Positions 37,706-46,989 of a DNA stretch of 64,000 nt are shown piece by piece; position 1 is the stretch's first letter; every line of letters begins with the position of its first letter. Origin of the DNA: an uncultured Duncaniella sp. (GTDB lineage: Bacteria; Bacteroidota; Bacteroidia; Bacteroidales; Muribaculaceae). Where the stretch lies: contig CAJURI010000002.1 of NCBI GenBank assembly GCA_910588795.1, positions 66,553 to 130,552 on the forward strand. The letters run 5' to 3'. Below the pieces are notes generated by a model, which worked only from the letters and a program-made list of their open reading frames with translations, was not told the origin of the DNA and ran no database searches. The position numbers and the translations under genes were made by a program.

Positions 37706-37738
37706 AGCAATTTTCAGCAATTACCACCTCTGCAGGAA

Positions 37739-39859
37739 TTAATTTTTGGGAAGTGTCACTGTGAAACGTGCACCAGAGTTATAGGATGTGTCGAGCTCAA
37801 CGTCCCCTTTGAGCCGTTGGGCTATGAGTCTGGCTATTGTAAGTCCGAGTCCTGCGCCTTGTGAATCTCTGTCGATCTTGAAGAAGCGTTCAAATATCTT
37901 TTCCTTGTTTTTAGGATTGATGCCTATGCCGGTGTCAGTGACTGTGAATATGACTTCTGAGTCAGAATCGTTCAGACGGTAGGATAGTGTTATGGAGCCT
38001 TTGTCGGTGAATTTGGCAGCGTTTGTGAGCAGATTGTTGAGTATCTGTTGCAGGCGTGCAGGATCGGTGAACATCTCCACATGTCCGCAGTCAGGGTCAA
38101 GCGACAGTGTCACTCCCGGTTTCACGCGGTGACGCACACTGTCGAGCGTGGCCTCGCAGAGCAATCGTAGGTTTATAACTATCGGGTGTACCGACACCGG
38201 TGAACTGTCTATCTCGGATAGTCTCAGCACATCGTTGATGATGGTGCTGAGCAGCTCGCTGTTGAGTTCGATGAGGTCGGCGAAGCGTGTCAGGTGGCGT
38301 TCGGATATCCTTCCCACATCGTTGGACGAGGCGTTGCCCACACAGTCGGCTATGAGGTGGGAATATTCGTTTATGGCCTGTAGCGGCACCTTTACTTCAT
38401 AACTCATGTTCTTTATGAAGTCGCTCTTCAGGTTGTTGGCCTTTTGTGCGGCATCGCGGGCGCGTATTAGCTCTGCGCGCGATTGTTTGAGGTTTTCGCT
38501 TTCCGACACAAGTTTCCTGTTAGTCTCGGAAAGGTTGCGTATGAGGGAACGGTTTTTGCGGAACTGGAGGAATAGGAACACGGCAAGAATTATGAGTATT
38601 ATCACGGCACATATGGACACCAGTATTATGGTGTGCTGTAGTGACGCTATTGATTCGCTCTTCTCTTTTGCCATCTGTGTCACGCGATACTTCATGTCGT
38701 ATATCGCATAGGCAGTCTGTAGCTCTCTGTATGTGCTGTGGGCGCGCTCTTCGATCTCGTCTTGGAGCAGCTTTATGTAATCCTTCGACGCTCTCAGCAG
38801 TGTCTCTTTGTCTCCGAGAGCATCGGCGCACTCTATTTCCATCTGCCGTAGCTGCTTGTGCCGCATCTGTGTCACAGGCTCGCTGATAGCCTTCTTGATC
38901 ATGGGAAGAGCCCTTGCGTAATCCTTGTAGAACATCGCATAGTATATGTCAGGCATGGGGGCTTTCCTGTATGTCTCGTATATTGCCGGGTCGAACGGGA
39001 GCTGGACAAGTGCTTTTGAGTAATATTCGTTGACCTCAGCTGTGTCAAGGTGTTCGTAGTTTGACAACAGCCGTGTGTATATGGTGTAGTATGTGGGGTG
39101 ATAGTTGCGGAATTTACGTCCTTTGGCCAGATAGTGTCTTTCAAGATTCTCTATGTCCTCAAGGGTGTTTTTATCGGCTACCATGGACCGGTCAGGATGG
39201 GTTGACGAGAATATCGAGGCCGCGTGGACGTTGTAGGCATTTCTGAGGGAATAAGCTGTTGACGGTAGTCTGTCGATTATGTGGTTGAGCGAATCCATAT
39301 ATGAGACAAGCAGATTCCCGTTTGGGACATCTGACAGGAGCATACATAGTCCATGAGTGAGTGCGGCACGGTCATAAAGGTCAGTAGGCGGGTTGAGCAT
39401 GATCTCCTCCATGCGCTCTCTCAGAGCTTCTTTGCGGTCCTCGGTGTCGCTATAGTAGGCTCTGCGCATATTCTGCATGAACCTTATGAATGTAATTGTC
39501 TCTTTACGCTCGTCGCTGTCAGGGCATTTCAGGGCTTTCTCCGTAAGGTCGCGCAGAAGTGAGTCGCGACGCATGTATCGGTTGGCCTGATTGCGTATTA
39601 TGTCGAGAGCGGAATTATAGTCGCGGGCACGCATTGCCGTGTAGTACAGGCTGTCGCCGAGCCTGTTGGAGGTGTCGCGCGGAAGCACGTCATACAGGTT
39701 CAGCATTATGTGAAGAGAGTCCACGGGTGTGTGTGCCCTGTGTAGCTCTGTGCGCAGTGAGTCAATGATGAACATAGTGCCAGAGATGGCATGGCTCTTG
39801 ATATGGCATCCCGATATGCATATGATCGAGACTATTATGGAAAGAAATCGTGTTGACAT
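37739..39859 (-). CDS. Tetratricopeptide-type sensor histidine kinase with H-to-Y change
   Basis: A 706-residue membrane sensor. A signal peptide (about 1-24) leads a helical, TPR-like periplasmic region to about residue 400. One membrane helix follows (about 409-432), then a coiled coil and a HisKA region. The H-box reads DFIKNMSYEVKVPLQAI; Tyr487 (codon TAT at 38399-38401) replaces the usual phosphoacceptor histidine. The ATPase domain is intact: N-box LNNLLTNAAKFT, G1 DTGIGI, F-box FERFFK and G2 GAGLGL. It may bind ATP without autophosphorylation, or act as a phosphatase or partner of another kinase. No response regulator is adjacent. It follows the HAD gene by 60 bases. Confidence 0.86.
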   Translation of the reverse strand: MSTRFLSIIVSIICISGCHIKSHAISGTMFIIDSLRTELHRAHTPVDSLHIMLNLYDVLPRDTSNRLGDSLYYTAMRARDYNSALDIIRNQANRYMRRDSLLRDLTEKALKCPDSDERKETITFIRFMQNMRRAYYSDTEDRKEALRERMEEIMLNPPTDLYDRAALTHGLCMLLSDVPNGNLLVSYMDSLNHIIDRLPSTAYSLRNAYNVHAASIFSSTHPDRSMVADKNTLEDIENLERHYLAKGRKFRNYHPTYYTIYTRLLSNYEHLDTAEVNEYYSKALVQLPFDPAIYETYRKAPMPDIYYAMFYKDYARALPMIKKAISEPVTQMRHKQLRQMEIECADALGDKETLLRASKDYIKLLQDEIEERAHSTYRELQTAYAIYDMKYRVTQMAKEKSESIASLQHTIILVSICAVIILIILAVFLFLQFRKNRSLIRNLSETNRKLVSESENLKQSRAELIRARDAAQKANNLKSDFIKNMSYEVKVPLQAINEYSHLIADCVGNASSNDVGRISERHLTRFADLIELNSELLSTIINDVLRLSEIDSSPVSVHPIVINLRLLCEATLDSVRHRVKPGVTLSLDPDCGHVEMFTDPARLQQILNNLLTNAAKFTDKGSITLSYRLNDSDSEVIFTVTDTGIGINPKNKEKIFERFFKIDRDSQGAGLGLTIARLIAQRLKGDVELDTSYNSGARFTVTLPKN

Positions 39860-39919
39860 TGATCTTAGGGTTGTAGTGTCTGGTAATTATGGTATGATTT
39901 CATGGTTCCGGTTTACGGT

Positions 39920-40594
39920 CTAAACATCCAGTTCAAGTCCGGGCCGTCGCACGATATGTATTATCCCGTCGGGAGTGTCGGTAATGTTGTCGGCATGGGC
40001 ATCCTTCAGCTCTTTGACTGACCGGAAACCCCATGTCACTCCGCATGAATCCACACAGGCCCGTCGGGCGGTCTCCATGTCAACGGCGGAGTCGCCGGTG
40101 TAGAGCACCTTTGACTTGCGTACCGGTACTTTGCCAAGGATCTCGAATATGATTGATGGGTCAGGTTTTACCGGGACCCCTTCTTTCTGTCCTTCTATGG
40201 CAGCCCATGGAATGTCAGGGAAGAAACGTCGTATTAAAGTCTCGACTGCCTGATGGTATTTGTTGGATGCCACAGCCAATTTTACTCCCATGTCGCTCAG
40301 TTCGTGCAGCATTTCCGGTATGCCCGGATAGGGCACGGTGGCATCTGCAAGATGCTCGTCATAATATTCGCGGAATTTTTCACGTATTGTAATGACATTT
40401 TCCGGTGAGCGTTCATCCTCGGGAAGAGCCCGTTCGATGAGTCTTGTCACGCCGTTGCCGACAAACATATTGTAGGCAGATATGCTGTGGACAGGATAAC
40501 CGCTCTCTCGGAGTGCGTGGTTTGTGGCAGCTCCAAGATCGGCTATGGTGTTGAGCAGTGTGCCGTCAAGGTCAAATATAACGAGTTGTTTCAT
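39920..40594 (-). CDS. HAD-family hydrolase, phosphoglycolate phosphatase-like
   Basis: A 224-residue cytoplasmic phosphatase. HAD motif I is FDLDGTLLNT with Asp8 and Asp10; motif II is AVASNKY; motif III lysine is in VPVKPDPS; motif IV is YTGDSAVDMETARRA. The helical cap domain is of the Gph/PGP type. Phosphoglycolate is the likely substrate, but other small phosphates are possible. It lies between the second tamL gene (21-base gap) and the sensor kinase gene. Confidence 0.87.
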   Translation of the reverse strand: MKQLVIFDLDGTLLNTIADLGAATNHALRESGYPVHSISAYNMFVGNGVTRLIERALPEDERSPENVITIREKFREYYDEHLADATVPYPGIPEMLHELSDMGVKLAVASNKYHQAVETLIRRFFPDIPWAAIEGQKEGVPVKPDPSIIFEILGKVPVRKSKVLYTGDSAVDMETARRACVDSCGVTWGFRSVKELKDAHADNITDTPDGIIHIVRRPGLELDV

Positions 40595-40615
40595 CGCGTT
40601 TTATTGTTGTACGGT

Positions 40616-42949
40616 TCAGAATGGATATCCGACTGAGAAATGCACTGCTGTGTCTCTGTGCCAGTCGAAATGGAAAATTGGCCATCTTTGTTGCCCTTGG
40701 GCCGGATTGTAGGCTTTGACGCCGAGATCAAGGCGCAGAAGGAAATAATTGAAGTCCATGCGCAGGCCAAGTCCGTAGGCGCATGCTATCTCTTTCCAGA
40801 AGGTGTTGAAGTGGAACATGCCTCCGGGCTGATTTTCGTAACTGTGGATGGTCCATATGTTGCCAGCATCAATGAATGCGCCACCCTCAAGCACCCAGAA
40901 TAGCTTGGCTCGATATTCAAGACTCATGTCGAGGCGTATGTCGCCGCACTGGTTTATGAAATAGGTCACTGAATTGTGGGAGTTGTAACGTCCCGGGCCG
41001 AGGGTCCGTACGCTCCATCCTCTTACGCCGTTGGCTCCTCCGGCATAGAACCTTTTTTCAAATGGTAGCACTTTGGAATTGCCGTAAGGGTATCCTATGC
41101 CCCCTCCGACGTGAAATGCCAGCGAATGACGGTGGTCGAAATTGCGCGTTATGGCGTAGTCTACCTCACCTTTCACATATTGTGAGAATTGGGTGTTGAA
41201 CACTTCGTACACTCCGTTTTCGGGTCGTTTTGCGAATATTTTAGACCCGAGGTACAGTAAGTTGCCGGCGGTTTCGGCCGATGCCCTTATGGTGTACACT
41301 ATCGGCTGTATGCCGCGAGTCCTGCCTATGGCTGAAGCTATCCTTTTGTTGGTGTGGTAATACCTGTAGCCCATGCTCATGATGAAATGGTCCTCGTAGC
41401 TGTAGCGTAGCAGAGGATTGTCGGGGGCTATCGCGTCGAGGAAGCCGTTGGTGCGCGCCGGCAGATACACATAGTTTATGTCGAGAAGATCGAACTCGTG
41501 CCTTCGGGTGTTGGTGCGGTTGATCCATTTGTATCGCCATGTCGCGCCCGATATTATTCGGGTGTATTCAGGACGTTCCTGGTAATTGAAGGAGAGTGCG
41601 AATTCCGATGACACATTGAATCTCTGTCGCATGCTGAGGGGCGCAAACGGAAACTCGAATCTTGGGAATGTTATGCCGACCTCTCCTGCATACTCCGTAT
41701 ATCTGTCGTTTATGAGGCCGTTGAATGAGCCGGACAGGCTCTCATAGTTCATTCGGAGCCTGCCTGTGAAAAGTTGTGATCCTTTGGCGAGATTGCGGTG
41801 CTGATATGTAGCTCCGACTCCGAAGCCGAGATCCCCTTCAGAGTTGGTGCCTTCGATATCAAGTGTTATAGACTGCTTTTTGTTGCGCGACAGGCGTATA
41901 TAGGCATCGAGCAGCCTGTCGCCGTTCACTATTGAGTCCTCAGGGACCAGTTCGATATTGATTGACTTAAGAATGCCGAGCCTGGCAAGTGACTCATATG
42001 TGCGGTCGACATTGTGAGTGGTATATAACTGGCCCGGTATAAGGAAACATTTTTCCTCGAGGGCTCCTGGCTTCAGGTAACGGTCCTTGCCATACACGAT
42101 GTCTACACCTTTGTAGTGCACCGTGTCTATGTGGTTGCGGTCACCGTCATTGTCTGTTACAAAGTATACTTTGCCGATGCGGTATAGAGTGTGTATGGCT
42201 GCCGAATCAGCTGATGTGTCAGCTCCGTGAGGACGTCGCGGAGGGCGTACCGCCATGGTTAGGTCCACGGCGTGAGAGTTTGCCGCAGTGTCAGCGTAGT
42301 ACGTTATATAGTCTTTGTTGAAGGCATAGTACCCTTGGTTGCGCAGACGTCTTGTGATGAGGGTACGCTCGGCATCGAGGTTGTCACGATCAAATTTGTC
42401 ACCTTTCTTTACAGTGAATCTTGCTGAGTCGGACATTATCGCGGCTGATACGGCCGAATCGGGTATGTCGTAAGTGACTGATCGTATGACGTGCGGTTCT
42501 CCCGTGAAAATGTTGTAACGGACGTCGATCCTCTTTTTTGCTTTCCTGACCGTAGTGTCAACTTTTACATGGGCATTAAGGTATCCGCGGTTGACCATTG
42601 CAAGGTGCAGTTGTCTGGCCGAGGCGTCGGTCAGTGCCTGGTCATACAGCACCGGAGGCTGACCCATGCGTCGCATCCACCGGTTGTACCATTTTGTGCT
42701 GTCGTTACCTGACAGGTTGTAGGTCCCGAGCTGAAGTTTCCAGAACCCTAACACTTTGTGGTTGGGGGTCTGGCGCAAATAGTTGTAAAGCTCTGCTGAA
42801 GGGACGTCTTTGTCCCCCTCGACTTTGATGTTTACCTTGTCGAGCAGGTAGCTGCCTTCAGGCACATGGCGCACAGCACTGCATCCCTCCAGCAGGAACG
42901 ACACAGCGATACCGGCGATTATAAATGCATTATTGAGCCAGCTTTTCAT
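40616..42949 (-). CDS. Second TamL-type BamA/TamA-family outer-membrane lipoprotein
   Basis: An Omp85-superfamily barrel of 777 residues, paralogous to the TamL at 11389. The signal ends at a lipidated Cys23 (SFLLEGC). POTRA-like repeats (YLLDKVNIKVEGDKDVPSAE at the first) lead into the barrel with FYAGGANGVRGWSVRTLGPG and a C-terminal GYPF. Unlike the first copy it has no tamB next to it; gph-like and sensor-kinase genes follow on the same strand. The -7 element sits only 8 bases before the ATG, so the mRNA may be nearly leaderless. A dedicated partner is unknown. Confidence 0.86.
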   Translation of the reverse strand: MKSWLNNAFIIAGIAVSFLLEGCSAVRHVPEGSYLLDKVNIKVEGDKDVPSAELYNYLRQTPNHKVLGFWKLQLGTYNLSGNDSTKWYNRWMRRMGQPPVLYDQALTDASARQLHLAMVNRGYLNAHVKVDTTVRKAKKRIDVRYNIFTGEPHVIRSVTYDIPDSAVSAAIMSDSARFTVKKGDKFDRDNLDAERTLITRRLRNQGYYAFNKDYITYYADTAANSHAVDLTMAVRPPRRPHGADTSADSAAIHTLYRIGKVYFVTDNDGDRNHIDTVHYKGVDIVYGKDRYLKPGALEEKCFLIPGQLYTTHNVDRTYESLARLGILKSINIELVPEDSIVNGDRLLDAYIRLSRNKKQSITLDIEGTNSEGDLGFGVGATYQHRNLAKGSQLFTGRLRMNYESLSGSFNGLINDRYTEYAGEVGITFPRFEFPFAPLSMRQRFNVSSEFALSFNYQERPEYTRIISGATWRYKWINRTNTRRHEFDLLDINYVYLPARTNGFLDAIAPDNPLLRYSYEDHFIMSMGYRYYHTNKRIASAIGRTRGIQPIVYTIRASAETAGNLLYLGSKIFAKRPENGVYEVFNTQFSQYVKGEVDYAITRNFDHRHSLAFHVGGGIGYPYGNSKVLPFEKRFYAGGANGVRGWSVRTLGPGRYNSHNSVTYFINQCGDIRLDMSLEYRAKLFWVLEGGAFIDAGNIWTIHSYENQPGGMFHFNTFWKEIACAYGLGLRMDFNYFLLRLDLGVKAYNPAQGQQRWPIFHFDWHRDTAVHFSVGYPF

Positions 42950-42957
42950 TGCGTATG

Positions 42958-42965
42958 CAAAGTTA
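42958..42965 (-). promoter_or_regulatory. -7 element of the second tamL-like gene
   Basis: TAACTTTG on the minus strand fits TAnnTTTG, 8 bases before the ATG at 42949, so the leader would be 0-3 bases. No -33 box is obvious. Confidence 0.55.
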
Positions 42966-42992
42966 CGATAAATTTTCTTTAGAGAAAAGAAA

Positions 42993-43024
42993 TTTGCGAG
43001 ATACGGGAGTGTTTAGTAATTTTG
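42993..43024 (+). promoter_or_regulatory. Promoter of the coiled-coil/MgtC/antiporter/kinase-like operon
   Basis: TTTG (42993-42996), 20 bases, TAATTTTG (43017-43024): a full match to the Bacteroides consensus. The leader is about 34 bases. Confidence 0.75.
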
Positions 43025-43064
43025 CACATATTATCGGAAATAAGAAGAAATTTAGAATAAGGAA

Positions 43065-43973
43065 ATGAAGAACAAATCTCCGCTTATGATCATAGCCATC
43101 GTGCTGGCTGTACTGCTTCTCATGGCTGTAGGGTTTGGCGTCACTCAGGTGGTTTCACTTAAGTCACAGGTGCAGCAGGCACAGCTGCAGAACGAGGAGC
43201 TGCGTCTTGACAACGAACAGCTTCAGCTCTCCAACGAGTTTGATCTTCTCAATTCTGAATTCCAGCAGTATGAGAATCAGGCTCAGAGGCTTGCCAATGA
43301 CACGATCCTCGCCAAATATACAGCCGCCAAGGCAAAGGTGGAGCAACTTATGAATGAGCTCAAAAACGAGAAGGTGAAATCTCAGGCACGCATCAAGGAA
43401 CTCCAGAATGAGATAGCCACTCTCAAAGGGCTTCTGCGTCACTATATAGCTCAGATAGATTCTCTTAACAAGGAAAATGCCGGGCTTAAGGCTGAGAACA
43501 GCGAGATAAAGGCTCAGAACGAGCAGCTCAGCACACGCGTGAGGGAGGAGACACGCAGAAATGAGAATCTTAGCGAGAGGATGACACTTGCGGAAAAGCT
43601 TAATGTGACCGGGGTAACGCTGACTCCTCTTAAGAAGAACGGCAAGACCGAGAAGAATGTCACAAAGGCCAAGCAGCTCATGGTAAGGTTCACCATACCG
43701 CAAAACAATTCCACTCCTGTGGGCGAGAAAACCATATATATGCGTCTTGTAAGCCCTGAGGGTCAGCTGCTCGGTGGCAGCGGCTCGTTCCCGTTCGAGG
43801 GGAAATCGGTGCCGTGTTCTGCCCGCAAGAATATCGAATATTCCGGTGATGAGATCACAGGAATCACCATATATTGGGATGTCAATACGACTTTGACCCC
43901 CGGGGAATATACAGTGGAACTGTTCACTGACGGGTATCGCCTCACTTCAAGAAGATTTACCCTTAAGAAATAG
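43065..43973 (+). CDS. Membrane-anchored coiled-coil protein of unknown function
   Basis: A 302-residue protein with one N-terminal membrane helix (about 7-27). A long coiled coil covers about residues 28-190 (heptads such as QVQQAQLQNEELRLDNEQLQ). A C-terminal beta-rich domain of about 110 residues follows (VRFTIPQNNSTPVGEKTIYM, then YTVELFTDGYRL). Cytoplasmic and extracytoplasmic orientations are both possible; the lysine near the N-terminus favours the C-terminus outside. It is not recognised beyond this. It is first in a run with MgtC- and antiporter-like genes, 27 bases before the former. Confidence 0.82.
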   Translation: MKNKSPLMIIAIVLAVLLLMAVGFGVTQVVSLKSQVQQAQLQNEELRLDNEQLQLSNEFDLLNSEFQQYENQAQRLANDTILAKYTAAKAKVEQLMNELKNEKVKSQARIKELQNEIATLKGLLRHYIAQIDSLNKENAGLKAENSEIKAQNEQLSTRVREETRRNENLSERMTLAEKLNVTGVTLTPLKKNGKTEKNVTKAKQLMVRFTIPQNNSTPVGEKTIYMRLVSPEGQLLGGSGSFPFEGKSVPCSARKNIEYSGDEITGITIYWDVNTTLTPGEYTVELFTDGYRLTSRRFTLKK

Positions 43974-44000
43974 CCCTTAGCGAGAGGCTTAGAATAGCTT

Positions 44001-44717
44001 ATGCAAAATTTTTGGGAAATCATCAACGGTGTGGAGCTCACGTCGGAAACTGCCATTGTGCGGATAGTGCTTAGCCTTGTGCTCGGCTCGCTTGTCGGCA
44101 TTGAGCGCAAGCGGAAAGGACAGATGGCGGGATTGCGTACTTTCTCGCTTATATCGATGGGCGCATGCATTGCCATGATGCTGTCTATATATGTGTGCCA
44201 GGAGACGGTGGGGCTTCTGCGCGGTGACCCTTCCCGCATAGCCGCACAGGTGATATCGGGTATAGGCTTTCTCGGTGCCGGCACCATCATCCAGATGAAA
44301 GGTTCGGTGAGAGGTCTGACGACAGCGGCCGGTATATGGATCATAGCTACCATAGGCATGGCTGTGGGGTGCGGCCTGTATCTTATATCAATAGTTGCCA
44401 CATTGCTTGTGCTTTTCATCCTCACTCTGCTTGAACAGCTCGAACATCATGTTAATGTCGGTAATGAGGCCCGTACCATCCGTCTGAAGGTCAAAGGTAT
44501 AGTCAAATCGATAAAGCCTTACGAGGAGGTGCTCGGACGTTTCGGAATACATCTCTCCAAAGTTTATGTCGAGTATGACTACGACCTGAATATAACACGT
44601 CTGAATCTGCTTATACTCATCCGCGAGCATAGTGATTTCATTGATGTCTTCGATGCGTTGCATGATGTGTGTCCTACAATAAACATTTCGTTATCAAATC
44701 AAGCTGACTTGTCATGA
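44001..44717 (+). CDS. MgtC/SapB-family membrane protein
   Basis: A 238-residue protein. The N-terminal half has about five membrane helices with the family signature LGSLVGIERKRKGQMAGLRT and SGIGFLGAGTIIQMKGSVRG. The C-terminal 80 residues form a soluble ACT-like domain (TIRLKVKGIVKSIKPYEEVL). MgtC proteins in pathogens inhibit the F1F0 ATP synthase and help survival at low magnesium; SapB-type homologues are less well understood. The stop overlaps the antiporter start (ATGA), so the two are translationally coupled. Confidence 0.9.
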   Translation: MQNFWEIINGVELTSETAIVRIVLSLVLGSLVGIERKRKGQMAGLRTFSLISMGACIAMMLSIYVCQETVGLLRGDPSRIAAQVISGIGFLGAGTIIQMKGSVRGLTTAAGIWIIATIGMAVGCGLYLISIVATLLVLFILTLLEQLEHHVNVGNEARTIRLKVKGIVKSIKPYEEVLGRFGIHLSKVYVEYDYDLNITRLNLLILIREHSDFIDVFDALHDVCPTINISLSNQADLS

Positions 44718-46975
44718 CGTCATTGTTTATGATACTGGCAAATGTGCAGGTTGCAACTGAGGCATTCAATGTCAACGGGCTTATAAGCGACCTTGCCTTC
44801 ATACTTATTCTCGGAGCCGTCACCACACTGCTTTTCAAATGGCTGAAACAGCCTGTGGTGCTCGGGTATATCGTGGCCGGATTCCTTGCCAGCCCTCATT
44901 TCACGTATCTACCGTCGGTGACAACCGAGGCTAATATCGATTTCTGGGCCCAGATAGGCATCATTGTGCTTCTGTTCTCTCTGGGTCTTGAATTCAGTTT
45001 CCGTAAGCTTGTCAATGCCGGAGGTTCGGCTGTGGTTACGGCTCTGTTTATAGTATGCGGCATGATGGCGGCCGGATTTGCTGCCGGACACATTTTGGGA
45101 TTCTCCAGAATCAACAGCCTTTTTCTTGGCGGTATGCTGTCGATGTCCTCGACAACGATCATCATTAAGGCGTTCACCGATCTTAATCTGCGGCATCGCA
45201 GGTTTGCCTCGCTCGTGTTCGCAGTGCTTATCGTCGAGGACCTGTTTGCTGTGTTGATGATGGTGATACTTTCGTCGATCGCCATAAACAACAGTGTCGA
45301 GGGGGGAGAGATGCTTTACAGTGTTGGCAAACTCGCGTTTTTTCTGATAATATGGTTCGTGGTAGGAGTCTTCCTGTTGCCCTCTTTGCTCAATTGGCAA
45401 CGCAGGTTCCTTAATTCCGAGACTCTGCTCATAGTGTCTATGGGGCTGTGTCTCGGCATGGCTGTGTTCTCGGTTGCTTGCGGATTCTCTCTTGCGCTCG
45501 GAGCTTTCGTTATGGGATCGGTTCTGGCTGGGACAAGTTTTGCGGAACGTATAGAACGTATCACGGTTCCCGTCAAAGATCTCTTTGGCTCGGTGTTCTT
45601 CATATCCGTGGGCATGATGGTCAATCCTACGATAATAGCCGATTACTGGATGCCGATACTTATATTGTCGGGCGTGGTGATTGTCGGCATGATATTTTTC
45701 GGTACATTCGGCATGCTTATTACCGGACAGTCTCTGAGTGTGGCTATAGAGAGCGGCTTTTCGTTGACTCAGATCGGGGAGTTCGCATTCATTATAGCAT
45801 CTCTCGGCATGAGCCTCGGAGTGCTTGACCCGCAGATATATCCTATCGTTGTAGCGGTATCGGTTGTCACAACATTTACGACTCCGTATTTTATAAGAAT
45901 GTCTCCGCATGCGGCGTCCTGGGTGGAGAGACATCTCCCGAAGAAACTTCATTTCCTTATAGACCGATATTCCGAAAGTGCCACTGCCGAACAGAGTGTT
46001 GCAAAGGAGCTTTGGCGGAGTCTTATAAAGCGGTATCTATGGAGGGTGGTGTTGTATTCTATGGTTCTCGTGGCCATGTGTATGCTCACTCTTCATTATG
46101 TGATACCGTTTGCTGTCGGGATGTTTCCCGACTGGGGTCGGCTGATAGGCACTGTTGTCGCCCTCTTTTTCATGGCACCTTTCCTGATGGCTTTGACATA
46201 TCCGGCATCCAAGAAGACGGAGCGCAAGCGTCTCAGGGAATGCAATGCGAATTTTGATGTTCCGCTCATTATTATGACTGTGGTCAGGTTGCTAATCGCA
46301 ATGATAATTATGGTGTTCCTGCTTAGCTCGGTCTACTCCATGGCTGTAGGCTGTACATTCGGTGTGGCTCTGTTCATAATACTATTGCTTTCGTATTCCA
46401 AGAGTGTAAAGGAACGGTTGTCGAAGATAGAGACACGTTTCATAGACAATCTTAACGAGCGCGAGCTTAGGCGTTCCGGAGCCAAGAATTCGATTGTGCC
46501 CAACATGCATCTTGCATATATGACCGTGGGGTATGATTGTCCGTTTGTGGGTGAACAATTGAAAAATTCCGGTCTCCGTTCGCGTTACGGAGTTTCGGTG
46601 TCATCCATACAGCGAGGCAATAACATGATCATGGTCCCGGCTGCCGATGCCAGAGTCTTCCCCGGTGATATCCTCGGTGTGATAGGGAGCGACGAGGAGA
46701 TCCAGACTCTGCTTCCTGTGGTGGAAGCAGACAATGATACTGAAGCACCTCCTGTGGTTGACAATGTGCGTCTGACGAGCGTGCGTCTGCGTGAGGATTC
46801 CCCGCTTGTCGGAAAAACTGTGGTTACATCACAGCTGCGTGAGGCTTATGAGGCCCTGCTTGTGGCGGTGCAGAGAAATGACCAATATATCCAGCCTGAT
46901 ACTGCAACTGTATTCTCACCGGGGGATGTGCTGTGGATGGTGTGTGATGTAAACCGTGTTAAGGACATTCAATAG
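44714..46975 (+). CDS. CPA2 cation:proton antiporter with two RCK_C domains
   Basis: A 753-residue Kef/RosB-type antiporter, probably exchanging potassium or sodium for protons. About 12 membrane helices occupy residues 20-400, with the family stretches KQPVVLGYIVAGFLASPHF and SLALGAFVMGSVLAGTSFAE. After a further helical section come two TrkA-C/RCK_C domains (about residues 595-675 and 679-753), which in this family bind regulatory nucleotides or ions; no RCK_N domain is seen. It overlaps the MgtC-like gene by 4 bases and precedes the kinase-like gene by 14 bases, so all three should be co-expressed. Confidence 0.9.
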   Translation: MTSLFMILANVQVATEAFNVNGLISDLAFILILGAVTTLLFKWLKQPVVLGYIVAGFLASPHFTYLPSVTTEANIDFWAQIGIIVLLFSLGLEFSFRKLVNAGGSAVVTALFIVCGMMAAGFAAGHILGFSRINSLFLGGMLSMSSTTIIIKAFTDLNLRHRRFASLVFAVLIVEDLFAVLMMVILSSIAINNSVEGGEMLYSVGKLAFFLIIWFVVGVFLLPSLLNWQRRFLNSETLLIVSMGLCLGMAVFSVACGFSLALGAFVMGSVLAGTSFAERIERITVPVKDLFGSVFFISVGMMVNPTIIADYWMPILILSGVVIVGMIFFGTFGMLITGQSLSVAIESGFSLTQIGEFAFIIASLGMSLGVLDPQIYPIVVAVSVVTTFTTPYFIRMSPHAASWVERHLPKKLHFLIDRYSESATAEQSVAKELWRSLIKRYLWRVVLYSMVLVAMCMLTLHYVIPFAVGMFPDWGRLIGTVVALFFMAPFLMALTYPASKKTERKRLRECNANFDVPLIIMTVVRLLIAMIIMVFLLSSVYSMAVGCTFGVALFIILLLSYSKSVKERLSKIETRFIDNLNERELRRSGAKNSIVPNMHLAYMTVGYDCPFVGEQLKNSGLRSRYGVSVSSIQRGNNMIMVPAADARVFPGDILGVIGSDEEIQTLLPVVEADNDTEAPPVVDNVRLTSVRLREDSPLVGKTVVTSQLREAYEALLVAVQRNDQYIQPDTATVFSPGDVLWMVCDVNRVKDIQ

Positions 46976-46989
46976 ATAAAATAGATCGT

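Noticed and set aside
43763..44425. A 220-residue minus-strand open frame across the coiled-coil and MgtC-like genes
   Set aside because: It spans two real genes and their gap in antisense and has no start signal or domain.
44909..45952. A 347-residue open frame on the minus strand inside the antiporter gene
   Set aside because: Its composition (many His, Arg, Tyr) is that of an antisense shadow, and the plus strand encodes a clear membrane transporter.
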